Source of the DNA: Clostridiales bacterium
GTDB taxonomy: Bacteria > Bacillota > Clostridia > Lachnospirales > Lachnospiraceae
Length of the DNA: 64,000 bases
NCBI GenBank assembly: GCA_022770525.1
Contig: JALEHN010000067.1
Coordinates: 1-64,000, forward strand
Direction of reading: 5' to 3'
The notes under the pieces: generated by a model
What the model was told of the DNA's origin: nothing
Seen by the model: the letters and a program-made list of their open reading frames with translations, nothing else
Databases searched by the model: none
Made by a program: the position numbers and the translations under genes
Part shown: in pieces, positions 1 to 8,191 of the stretch
Position numbering within the stretch: position 1 is the stretch's first letter
Layout: each line of letters starts with the position of its first letter

Positions 1-141
1 TAACGGCCAGCAAACATGAAGATTTCCGGCTAGTGTCAGAACTTCAGAAACGGTGTTTCTGGAGCTGTGTACACTGGATGCAATGTCCTTTTTGGTGTAT
101 CCGAGGTTATCAAGCCTCAGAATCTCTCGATAATCAACCAT
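1..141 (-). CDS. istA: IS21-family transposase IstA, N-terminal part (runs off the window start)
   Basis: Reading leftward from an ATG at 141, 47 codons stay open to the window edge. The start MVDYREILRLDNLGYTKKDI followed by a helix-turn-helix with SSRNTVSEVL matches the usual IstA N-terminus. A Shine-Dalgarno AGGAGG lies at about 153-158. The rest of the DDE transposase and the IstB helper ATPase would lie outside the window. IstA cuts and joins the element ends. The element explains why the neighbouring peptidoglycan-binding gene stops abruptly at about 304. Confidence 0.8.
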   Translation of the reverse strand, partial: MVDYREILRLDNLGYTKKDIASSVHSSRNTVSEVLTLAGNLHVCWPL

Positions 142-304
142 TGTTATCGAACCTCCTATAAATGATAGTCACACGTATGTGTGCCATCTTCATTATAGGG
201 CTAATTCATGTACATGCACTATGTAGCGGAAAGCGTGCACTGAAACACCGGAAAGCATGCACTCGATGACCGTGCAGTGTGCTCTGATTTGTCGGTATTT
301 ACAA
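142..304. mobile_element. Terminal region of the IS21-type element with transposase-binding repeats
   Basis: Between istA and the truncated gene are spaced repeats of CGGAAAGCRTGCACT at 227-241 and 249-263, and a partial copy ending at 220. Their GCACT ends recur every 21-22 bp, about two helical turns, which is typical of the multiple IstA-binding sites inside IS21 ends. The outer tip probably reads TGTAAATACC on the minus strand starting at 303 (or TGT at 307), fitting the 5'-TGT terminus of the family. The exact boundary and target duplication cannot be fixed because only one end is visible. Confidence 0.65.
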
Positions 305-1228
305 ACATACCGCAGACTGCATGCCATATCCAAAACTGCCATCTAAACCATTAGGATTAAACCCGCAAATGTGAAGGCCGTACTGAACGCATTTCACATT
401 CTCTCCTGAAGAACCAAGTACTAAGGGCAGTTTATCAGAAGCCTGGCTGGAAGCTGTTCCCATCAACACCGGCCAAGTTGCAGATCCAACACTGCCATCC
501 GCTGTTAATCCATTATCTTTCTGAAAATTACACACCTGATTATATGTTTCCGGACTACCAATACCATTAATGATACTCAGCTGATAACCTTTCCCCTGGA
601 GTGCATTCTGAATACTTCTAATGATTTCTTTCATCTTGCTCCACGTTACAGATCCGACACTGCCATCTACAACTAAACCATACTTTCTCTGGAATCGCTG
701 AACTGCTGTTGATACAACGTTTCCAAAAGAACCATCAAGTGCTCCAGGCGCACAGCCTAAAATATGAAGACCATATTGCAAGTATAAAACATTATCTCCC
801 TTTGCCCCTATATTTAATGGAAAGGCGTCGTCATTAATAATTTGATGACTGGTATTTACAGAAAATAATCGGACTCTTGTTGCTGGTCCTACCATGCCAT
901 CCATTGTCAATCCCACAGAACTCTGAAAACTTTTAACCGCTGCATAAACCTTTGCATCCCCACCCGGAATTCCGATTCCATCGTGAAGAAATCCTTTTCT
1001 GCTTAACTGCGCTCGGATTGGTTTAATATCTCTCACCATACGCGTCCATAAAACATCTGTAACAATACCTGTCTGATTTAGGTCGTAATAACTCTGATAC
1101 TGCTTTACAGCACTCTCCGTGCCAGATCCAAAGTTTCCATCAAAACCATTTGGATTATACCCCAATATGTGCAGGGTGTATTGAATTTTAACAACTACAG
1201 CACCATTACTTCCAATTTTTACTTTCAT
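299..1228 (-). pseudogene. Peptidoglycan-binding repeat protein, 3' end truncated by the IS21 element
   Basis: About 309 residues consist almost entirely of PG_binding_1-type modules, in an alternating A-B-A-B-A pattern. A-type modules start with QYGLHI or QYTLHI and carry PNGFDGNFG-like motifs. B-type modules are shorter, with FQKDNGLTADGSVG-like motifs. The fifth module breaks off after FGYGMQSAV, exactly where the IS tip begins, and the last two residues plus the stop come from the element. No signal peptide is evident. Such proteins normally carry a catalytic cell-wall domain after the repeats, so the lost C-terminus may have held one (inference). A T-rich upstream region precedes the start. 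Confidence 0.75.
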
Positions 1229-1632
1229 AATTTTTCACTCCTTCGTTTATTTGTATCAGCTAATACACTTATTACAAACAAAGAAAAAGCAATATTGTAA
1301 ACTGACTTCCATACATTTTTCAAAAAATCAATAATTTTAAAAGGATTACTCGTGGCTCTGCTTCATTTAATAAATAAGAAATCGTTGACCTTTAAGTAAT
1401 TGACTCTTCCGAAAAAGTTGAATACATTCATGTTATAATTCTGGATTTCGCTCTGCTAAAAAACGACGACCATCATCATCACATTTTGCTTATAGATACC
1501 AAAACTGTTTAACAGTTCAGTAGCCACTTTTTCTTTCACGTGATAGAATTAAATAAATCAGATAAAACATATTCGATGAAAATCAGGAAAGACTGAAAAA
1601 GATTAACCTCTTTTCTGAAGGGAGGCTTTTAC
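1229..1632. other. Gene-poor stretch with a decayed Rpn-type fragment
   Basis: No intact gene is visible. Around 1516-1590 a short remnant reads HVIELNK and then degenerates. It is nearly identical over about 40 bp to the 5' end of the Rpn-type fragment near 3925-3963. The rest is AT-rich with stops in all frames. It probably also contains the promoter of the peptidoglycan-binding gene on the minus strand, which I cannot pin down. Confidence 0.5.
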
Positions 1633-1869
1633 ATGTCATTAAAAGAAAACAGTTTTTTTACAGAAGAAGACTATTACAATTTACCGGAGGATATCCGGGC
1701 AGAGCTGATTGAAGGAAAACTGATCTACAATCAGGCTGCGCCTTCCAGAATCCATCAGACCATACTCATGGAGCTTGCCGGAACAATCCGGAATTATCTT
1801 AAATCAAAAGGCGGAGCTTGCCGTATCTATCCTGACTTTCAAATTGACTTTGCCGATCTGGACTTATAA
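1633..1869 (+). pseudogene. Uma2-family (DUF820) endonuclease-like protein, C-terminally truncated
   Basis: The 78-residue reading frame matches the N-terminal half of Uma2/DUF820 proteins: the FFTEEDYYNLPEDIRAELIEG segment, then APSRIHQ and a helix running into YPDFQIDF. The family is normally about 180-190 residues and places its PD-(D/E)XK nuclease residues after this point, so the catalytic half is missing. The downstream sequence to about 1965 does not restore the family in any frame. A good RBS (GGGAGG, 1620-1625) sits upstream. It is a broken gene, possibly a deletion remnant. Confidence 0.65.
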
Positions 1870-1965
1870 CCCTATACGAATGGCTGTCTCATTGCATATG
1901 CTGACACAACCAGAAACTACAATCATTAACGCTGTTCTTTGGATAACGACAAAAGCTGCTTTGAC

Positions 1966-2006
1966 CGACACCCGTCACTATGCGCAATAGTGGCGGTTGT
2001 TTTGTA
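1966..2006 (+). terminator. Hairpin terminator
   Basis: CACTAT and ATAGTG flank the loop GCGCA, with an extended imperfect stem (ACACCCGT/GCGGTTGT), followed by TTTTG. It would end transcription from the Uma2 remnant. Confidence 0.5.
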
Positions 2007-2140
2007 ATTCACCTGTTGATGAGCTGAAACAGCCTTTCATTATTTTTCAATTCATAAGTTTTATGATATGATATTTTCACATAATGAAATGAATGTTATA
2101 GTAGTATTCAATATTGGTTTTAAGAAGGAGAAGCTTGAAA

Positions 2141-2916
2141 ATGATAAAAGCAGTTTTTTTGATGTTGACGGAACTTTACTCTCACATAGTCAATATGCGG
2201 TTCCATTAAGTACCCGAAGGTCTTTGGACAAACTTAAAGCAAAGGGAATAAAATGCATTATTGCGACTGGCAGACATATGTATGACTTGCACAATCTACC
2301 GGTTAAAAACATTAAATTTGATGCTTATATTACATTAAATGGTCAATTATGCTTTGATGAACAGGGGAATGTAATATCAGGAAATCCTATTGTTGGATCA
2401 GATAAAAAACGTATCATTCAATTGTTTAATGAAAAGTCAATACCTATCATGCTCATTGAAAAAGAAAAAATGTACATTAACTTTATTAATCATCATGTAG
2501 AACTTGCACAAAAGGCAATTTCTACGGAGCTTCCTGATATTGGAGAATACACAGACAGTGAAGAAATATATCAGGCCATTGCCTATATAGAAAAGGAAAA
2601 AGAAACGGTCATATCAGGTCAATTACCGGATTGTAAGATTACAAGATGGAATGATTATGCCGCAGATATTATTTCCGGCACAGGTGATAAAACATCAGGA
2701 ATATTAGAATATTTAAATTTGAATCATATAAAAAAAGAGGAAACGATGGCATTTGGAGATGGAGACAATGATATTGAGATGATAAAATTCGCTCATATAG
2801 GTGTAGCCATGGGAAATGCGGATCATGAAGTCAAGGAAAATGCAGACTTTATCACTGACTCTATTGACCATGATGGTATTGAAAAAGCCTTAATAAAATT
2901 TAAAATCATTGACTGA
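2141..2916 (+). pseudogene. Cof-type HAD-superfamily phosphatase, frameshifted in a T7 run near the start
   Basis: The ATG at 2141 has an ideal AAGGAG (2125-2130) and would encode MIKAV. The HAD motif FDVDGTLL lies one base out of frame, because the run after GCAG (2154-2160) has seven Ts where eight are needed. Downstream all Cof motifs are intact: ATGR, the Lys of GDKTSG, and FGDGDND. With the shift repaired the protein is about 258 residues, normal for the family. An alternative in-frame start exists at 2068 but gives an unusual N-terminus (ENDKSSFFDVDG). Either a real lesion, a slippage-controlled gene or a sequencing error. Family function: dephosphorylation of small phosphometabolites. 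Confidence 0.7.
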
Positions 2917-2947
2917 AAATTCTACATACGTATCACACACTTTTATA

Positions 2948-2984
2948 AATGCTATCATTTGTTTTTATGATAGCATTTTTTCTT
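2948..2984 (+). terminator. Rho-independent terminator after the HAD gene
   Basis: Perfect 10-bp stem AATGCTATCA / TGATAGCATT (2948-2957, 2968-2977) followed by TTTTTCTTTT. Confidence 0.85.
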
Positions 2985-3103
2985 TTATAATAGCATATAT
3001 TTCTTGTTGACTTTCTCTCATTTTGTGGTATTATATATGTATGTTTCACATAGTTTTTATTACTACATTACGAATTATAAATATTTCATCAGGAGGTCAT
3101 CGT

Positions 3104-3775
3104 ATGCATTCAAATTTTAAACCAAAGGATCCCGGCAGCGCAATTACACATTTTATCGGTTGGCTGATGGCTTTGCTGTCTGCTTTGCCGTTGCTTGTGA
3201 AAGCTTCCCGTTCACCGGATTCGATACACCTTATTTCCCTCGGCATTTTTATCGTCAGCATGATCGGACTCTACGCCGCCAGCACGGTTTATCACACTTT
3301 TGACATCAGCGAGAAAGTCAATAAGCATCTGAAAAAAATAGACCATATGATGATTTTTGTTCTCATTGCAGGTACTTATACACCGGTCTGCTTAATTGCC
3401 ATCGGCGGGAAGCTGGGCATTACACTTTTAGCAATTGTCTGGGGCATTGCTGTTGTCGGCATTATTTTTAAAGCTTTATGGGTCACATGCCCGAAATGGG
3501 TTTCCTCAGTACTTTATATCGGTATGGGCTGGACATGTGTGCTGGCATTTACACAGATTTTAAACGCCCTGCCTCCGAAAGCCTTCGGGTGGCTTCTTGG
3601 CGGCGGTATTATTTACACCATCGGCGGTGTTATCTATGCATTAAAATTGCCGATTTTTAACCTCAAGCATAAAAACTTCGGCTCCCATGAAATTTTCCAC
3701 TTATTTGTCATGGGCGGCAGTATCTGCCACTTTATACTGATGTATCAATATCTGACAGTGATGCCGATTCAATAA
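3104..3775 (+). CDS. Hemolysin III / TrhA-type (PAQR-family) membrane protein
   Basis: 223 residues from the ATG at 3104, chosen because AGGAGG (3091-3096) lies 7 nt upstream; a longer in-frame start at 3023 lacks an RBS. The sequence shows about seven hydrophobic segments and the family signatures SAITHFIGW near the N-terminus, STVYHTF, KIDHMMIFVLIAGTYTP and, near the C-terminus, SHEIFHLFVMGG. These carry the conserved Ser, His and Asp residues of the predicted intramembrane metal site. PAQR-family bacterial proteins act in membrane homeostasis; the hemolysin name is historical. Monocistronic, with terminators on both sides. Confidence 0.85.
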   Translation: MHSNFKPKDPGSAITHFIGWLMALLSALPLLVKASRSPDSIHLISLGIFIVSMIGLYAASTVYHTFDISEKVNKHLKKIDHMMIFVLIAGTYTPVCLIAIGGKLGITLLAIVWGIAVVGIIFKALWVTCPKWVSSVLYIGMGWTCVLAFTQILNALPPKAFGWLLGGGIIYTIGGVIYALKLPIFNLKHKNFGSHEIFHLFVMGGSICHFILMYQYLTVMPIQ

Positions 3776-3817
3776 ACGTTCTATGACGATACAATCAAAT
3801 ATCATATCCTGATTATT

Positions 3818-3880
3818 TAAAGGAATCTTCCAAAAACCGGTATTTTCACATCCGGTATCCAAAGGAAGATTCCTTTTGTA
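3818..3880 (+). terminator. Terminator after the hemolysin III gene
   Basis: Stem AAAGGAATCTTCC (3819-3831) pairs with GGAAGATTCCTTT (3864-3876), with a T run at the end of the right arm. Confidence 0.75.
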
Positions 3881-3945
3881 CTTATCAGTCAAGTTCTGTC
3901 AAATCCTGCGATATTTATTTCTACAGTAGCAAATTTCTCTTTCAC

Positions 3946-4395
3946 GTGATAGAATTAAGTAAACTTAATGAAGCCGACGATTATGAAAAACAGGAGGAGC
4001 TGTATCATTGGGCAAAACTGATCGCAGCTGACAGATGGGAGGATATTTGCATGGAAGCCAAAGGAAATCCTTACAGGGAACTCGTTCAGGAAGAACTGGA
4101 AAAAATCAGACAGGATGAAACGGAAAGATGGCTGTATTTGCGTGAAGAAATGGCACTCATGGATGAACGGTGCAGATTAAACACCGCCATGCATCAAGGA
4201 CTTAACCGCGGCCGCACCGAGGGTCTTGCTGAGGGCCTTGACCGCGGCCGCACCGAAGGTCATACCCAGGGACTGCAGCAGATGCAGATTTTAACGCAAA
4301 AGCTTCTTCAGGATAATCGCATCGAAGACCTTAAAAAAGCTTCCGAAGATGAAAACTACCTTCAGAAGCTCATGGAAGAATACCGGATTTTATAG
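3946..4395 (+). pseudogene. C-terminal fragment of an Rpn-family (PD-(D/E)XK nuclease/transposase) protein
   Basis: The 149-residue frame begins inside the motif FHVIELSKL and continues with the typical C-terminal half of Rpn recombination-promoting nuclease proteins: LYHWAKLIAADRWEDI, then an EELEKIRQDETERW helix and a charged tail with a GRTEGLAEGLDRGRTEG repeat. The catalytic N-terminal half is missing. Upstream sequence does not extend it, and no RBS precedes the ATG. The NRGRTEG segment is a short DNA duplication (4204-4259). A broken gene; see the matching remnant near 1520-1590. Confidence 0.7.
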
Positions 4396-4414
4396 TTTGT
4401 CTGTTAACGCAGGC

Positions 4415-4452
4415 AATGGGCATATCTTTTTCGATATGCCCATTTTCTTTTA
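4415..4452 (+). terminator. Terminator downstream of the Rpn fragment
   Basis: Perfect 12-bp stem AATGGGCATATC / GATATGCCCATT (4415-4444) followed by TTCTTTT. Confidence 0.8.
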
Positions 4453-4453
4453 G

Positions 4454-4561
4454 GATTGTTTCATATTGCGTTCTTTTTCTTCATTTTGCGATTGTTCCAT
4501 ATCGTTTTCATTCTCTTCTTTTTACGATTGCTTCATATCGCTTTCATTCTCGTCTTTATAA
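4454..4561. repeat. Three tandem 36-bp repeats at the 3' end of the histidine kinase gene
   Basis: Units at 4454-4489, 4490-4525 and 4526-4561 are each 36 bp and share GATTG(T/C)TTCATATCG-like starts. On the minus strand each encodes about 12 residues of the type KDENESDMKQS. The kinase stop codon (4522-4524) lies at the boundary of the last and middle units, and the frame stays open through the other two. Confidence 0.8.
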
Positions 4562-6813
4562 AACGTCACAACCGCTTTAAATAAATCACCGTCAACGCTG
4601 ATATCCAAAGTTCCGCCCATCAGCTCGGCAAAGCTTTTGACGATGGCAAGACCAAGTCCCGAGCCTTCCGTATTTCTGGACTGGTCACCCCGGACAAAGC
4701 GTTCTGTGAGGCTGCTTACGTCTTCCGGCAGTTCACCGGCGGAGATATTTTTCACTGTAATCATCACTGCCTGCCCCTGCTCTGTCAGTGAAACATAAGC
4801 CCGCGTTCCGGCAAGACTGTATTTTGCCACATTGCCAAGGAGGTTATCCATGATCCTGTATACCTTCTGTCCGTCAAGATCAAGCATCACCTTGCCTTCA
4901 GGAAGGCTTAATCTTAAATCAACCGATGCAGCTTTAAGTTTATCTTCGTTCTCAACAACGGCCTGCCGCACAAGATCACTTAAATCAATTCTTGTTTTTG
5001 TCACCTTAATATTACCGCTGTCAGCTTTACTCACCTCAAATAAATCTTCAATGAGTCTTTTAAGCCGGTCTGCCTTTTTATCAAGGATATCCACATATTT
5101 CTTTCTGTCTTCTTCGCTTAAATTTTCATTTTTTAAAAGATCTGTATAAGTGATAATCGCTGTCAGCGGTGTTTTAAGATCATGGGATACATTGGTAATG
5201 AGTTCACTCTTCATTTTCTGACTTTTAAGCTCCTCAGCAACGGCAATTTTAACACCTTCTCTGACCTTCGCAAGATCCTCGCGGAGAGGTTCAAATGCTC
5301 CGGCATCACCGCTCATATCGGTGTCCAGATGTCCATCGGCCATATCCTTCGTCGCCTGATGAACAACCTCATACTGTGCCTTGATCCGCTCAAGATACTT
5401 AAGGGCAACAATAAATACGATGATACTGTAAATAATCGAACCGAATATTCCCGGAAACCAGAGGCAGCAAAGCAGTGCCACCACAAGGAAATTGATACCG
5501 ACAACTTTAAGCAGTGTTTTATGATTACCTGCTTCAAACACAAGTCTTGTGGACTCATCGTACAGCTTTACAACTTTCTTTCTGCACCAGCGCACAAACC
5601 GCCATACAAGTGTTTTTTCCTTAAAATAAGTTTTAGGTCCAAGTGTTGCAATTGAATAAACGCCGCCGGCTGCCATAAAGAGCATGATCTGTGCACCAAA
5701 TGCCGCCGCAATGACCATCGCCATAAAAAGCAACTGATATTTTGTATCGCTGACATTGGTATCATGATAAATCCGCAGCTCCAGACAGCCCTCCATCATT
5801 AAAAGATAATAACATACAGCCAAAATACCAAACAATACAGCGACACCGAGGGGAATTTTTGTAAGAAATCCTTCCCGCAGCTTTAACTTCTTAATACTCA
5901 ATAATACCCAGGCTGCTGCCACAGTTAAAATACCGAACACAATCGCGGAATACAAAAAACCTTCATACATGACATTAGAGCTATATACATAATAATCGTT
6001 TTCATACATATCTGACGCATTATCATAAAAAGTTGATGCATCCGAATAAAAATACATCAGCATATTGGCGGGATATTGTGTAATTCTATAATCCGAATCC
6101 TGATCATACATGATGCCGCTCATATTATAGACATTATCCACGTAAATGTCTGAAAGATTGCCGCTGTAATTTGCATCTGTATTCATGATATGCATCTGCC
6201 CATCGGCATCAATTTTTAACTGCATATAAAATGAGGCATTTTCCGTTCTTCGCTTGACATCGCTTAATGTCATGCCATCAATACTTGACAATGCATCGCC
6301 GGTTTTCGTATCCTCAACATAATATTCCAGATTTTCTTCTTTAAGTGTATTCCAAAATGCAGAATAACATGTTTCAACCGCTATATTAAAATCATGGGAA
6401 ACACCATACAGTTCCTGCGAATCTGTATAATCACTGTCCTCACCGTCACCAAAGCCGTCATTGCCGCCGCTGCCAAAATAAGCATTGGCCTGCCGTTTCA
6501 TCCCAAAAACTTCCGAAGGTGTCACATCATAATTTTCGTACATCTCATCATTTCGATGCATCAGATAATAAAATCCGTAGGCTGCCTGCCATGCCTGATA
6601 AGTAAATTCAGATAGCTTCGCTGTCTCTATTTCAGCCATCCGCTGTTCACTTGCGGCCGCATCTTCAGATTTTCTCTTTGCATCATAACTTCTTGCAACA
6701 TTCCATGCCACCACAGACACGATAACCGAAATGACAAGCATCACCGCCGCAGTCATGGCATATACTCTGATCCGCACTGATTTGTCACTGCTGTTTTTCA
6801 ATTTTATATCCAA
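4522..6813 (-). CDS. Membrane sensor histidine kinase
   Basis: 763 residues. An N-terminal membrane segment (about 18-40) is followed by an extracytoplasmic sensor of about 240 residues rich in Tyr, Asp and Ser. At least four more membrane segments follow (about 285-305, 320-345, 360-390, 435-475). The cytoplasmic part has the H-box SHDLKTPLTAI with phospho-acceptor His544, the N-box DNLLGN (about 656-661) and the G-box GSGLGLAI (about 716-723). It overlaps the upstream response regulator by 29 nt, indicating translational coupling. It should autophosphorylate and pass phosphate to that regulator. The signal is unknown. The C-terminus ends inside a tandem repeat. Confidence 0.9.
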   Translation of the reverse strand: MDIKLKNSSDKSVRIRVYAMTAAVMLVISVIVSVVAWNVARSYDAKRKSEDAAASEQRMAEIETAKLSEFTYQAWQAAYGFYYLMHRNDEMYENYDVTPSEVFGMKRQANAYFGSGGNDGFGDGEDSDYTDSQELYGVSHDFNIAVETCYSAFWNTLKEENLEYYVEDTKTGDALSSIDGMTLSDVKRRTENASFYMQLKIDADGQMHIMNTDANYSGNLSDIYVDNVYNMSGIMYDQDSDYRITQYPANMLMYFYSDASTFYDNASDMYENDYYVYSSNVMYEGFLYSAIVFGILTVAAAWVLLSIKKLKLREGFLTKIPLGVAVLFGILAVCYYLLMMEGCLELRIYHDTNVSDTKYQLLFMAMVIAAAFGAQIMLFMAAGGVYSIATLGPKTYFKEKTLVWRFVRWCRKKVVKLYDESTRLVFEAGNHKTLLKVVGINFLVVALLCCLWFPGIFGSIIYSIIVFIVALKYLERIKAQYEVVHQATKDMADGHLDTDMSGDAGAFEPLREDLAKVREGVKIAVAEELKSQKMKSELITNVSHDLKTPLTAIITYTDLLKNENLSEEDRKKYVDILDKKADRLKRLIEDLFEVSKADSGNIKVTKTRIDLSDLVRQAVVENEDKLKAASVDLRLSLPEGKVMLDLDGQKVYRIMDNLLGNVAKYSLAGTRAYVSLTEQGQAVMITVKNISAGELPEDVSSLTERFVRGDQSRNTEGSGLGLAIVKSFAELMGGTLDISVDGDLFKAVVTFYKDENESDMKQS

Positions 6814-7489
6814 CTCCCCATACGACTTTCAAGTACTTTGGATTTTTCGGGTCATATTCAATTTTGGCCCGGATATTTCGGATATGTACCATAATCGTTT
6901 CTGTATTAATGGCACATTCGTTCCAGACACGCTCATAAATTTCCTCCGCCGAAAAAACCCGTCCGGGATTTTTCATTAGAAGCGCAAGAATTTTGAACTC
7001 AAGGGGCGTAAGCTTCACAGGACTTCCGTCAACAGTCACCGTCACTGTATCCTCATTCAGTTCAAGACCGCCGGTCGCATATGTATGACTGCCCGTACTT
7101 CCCGATGATGAAGCTTTTAAATACCGCTCATACCTTCTTAACTGTGAGTTGACTCTCGCCAGCAGCTCCATCGGCGCAAAAGGCTTCGTCACGTAATCAT
7201 CGGCGCCGATATTAAGCCCTGTTACTTTGTCAATTTCTTCTGATTTAGCCGAAAGCATGATCACCGGAAAATCATACTTTTCACGCAGGCGCATCGTCAT
7301 CGTAATACCATCCATCACCGGCATCATAATATCGACAATTGCCAGATGAATTTCATTGGCCGCGATCATGTCCAGGCCTTCCCGCCCATTGGACGCACCA
7401 AAAACGTGATATCCCTGATTTCTCAGATAAATACTGACACCTTCCAGTATTTCCCGGTCATCTTCCACAACTAAAATGTTCCAGTTCAT
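6785..7489 (-). CDS. OmpR/PhoB-family response regulator
   Basis: 234 residues from the ATG at 7489, which has AAAGGAG about 8 nt upstream; a start at 7519 adds ten residues without a good RBS. The receiver domain carries the acidic pair in VVEDD, phospho-acceptor Asp53 in VDIMMP and the conserved Lys in TKPF. A C-terminal winged-helix DNA-binding domain follows (LTPLEFKILALLMKNPGRVF to GVGYKIE). It resembles VanR-type regulators paired with membrane kinases. Transcribed with the downstream kinase. Targets are not evident from the window. Confidence 0.9.
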   Translation of the reverse strand: MNWNILVVEDDREILEGVSIYLRNQGYHVFGASNGREGLDMIAANEIHLAIVDIMMPVMDGITMTMRLREKYDFPVIMLSAKSEEIDKVTGLNIGADDYVTKPFAPMELLARVNSQLRRYERYLKASSSGSTGSHTYATGGLELNEDTVTVTVDGSPVKLTPLEFKILALLMKNPGRVFSAEEIYERVWNECAINTETIMVHIRNIRAKIEYDPKNPKYLKVVWGVGYKIEKQQ

Positions 7490-7627
7490 CTTTACTACTC
7501 CTTTCGGTCTGTCCGCCATACTTGATTGTCATTTTCACCTCGCTTTCATGATGCTATCTTATCAATGAAAACAAAAGACAAAACGGGAAACAAATTTAAA
7601 ATAAAAAGAATAAATTCTTAAGATTTT

Positions 7628-8152
7628 CTAAAGAGAACCGCATTCACCCGCATCACCCTTTAATATCTCAATCCCGTGGGCAAGGGTTGGAAGCACCGCC
7701 TCAAGGTTTTCTCTGACAGCCTTCGGACTGCCCGGCAGGTTAATAATCAATGTCTGCCAGCGGATCCCCGATGCCGCTCTTGAGAGCATCGCTTTTTTTG
7801 TAATTTTGTAACTTTCCATGCGCATCGCTTCCGCAATCCCCGGAGCCATACGGTCACATACGGCAATCGTCGCCTCCGGTGTCACATCACGCAGTGAAAA
7901 GCCTGTGCCGCCGGTCGTTGCCACAAGGTCGATTCTCAGCTCATCGGCACATTTTTTTAATTCTTCTTCAATCATCATCTGTTCATCGGGAACAATGGTA
8001 TGATAAACAACTTCATAACCATGTTCTTCGAGTATTTTAGCGGTCAGCGGCCCGCCAAGGTCTTCTCTCTTTCCTTCATAACCTTTATCACTGACAGTGA
8101 TCACTGCTGCCGTTATCTTTTTTACATCTGAACCAGATCTGCAATCTGCCAT
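7628..8152 (-). CDS. MogA/MoaB-type molybdenum cofactor biosynthesis protein
   Basis: 174 residues with the fold signatures of molybdopterin adenylyltransferase: AVITVSDKG, TTGGTGFSLRDVTPEAT and NLPGSPKAV. The family adenylylates molybdopterin before metal insertion. GGAGG lies upstream of the ATG. It is 39 nt downstream of adenosine deaminase on the same strand, probably one transcript. A molybdenum-enzyme link is suggested by the xanthine-dehydrogenase-like subunits at 51.4-52.8 kb, although no molybdenum-binding subunit is in the window. MogA versus MoaB cannot be separated by eye. Confidence 0.85.
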   Translation of the reverse strand: MADCRSGSDVKKITAAVITVSDKGYEGKREDLGGPLTAKILEEHGYEVVYHTIVPDEQMMIEEELKKCADELRIDLVATTGGTGFSLRDVTPEATIAVCDRMAPGIAEAMRMESYKITKKAMLSRAASGIRWQTLIINLPGSPKAVRENLEAVLPTLAHGIEILKGDAGECGSL

Positions 8153-8191
8153 TTTAAACTTCCTCCATCCATTCTATTTTCTATTGATGAA

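Noticed and set aside
1870-1965. Possible frameshifted continuation of the Uma2 gene
   Set aside because: None of the three frames restores the family's catalytic half, so truncation is the better description.
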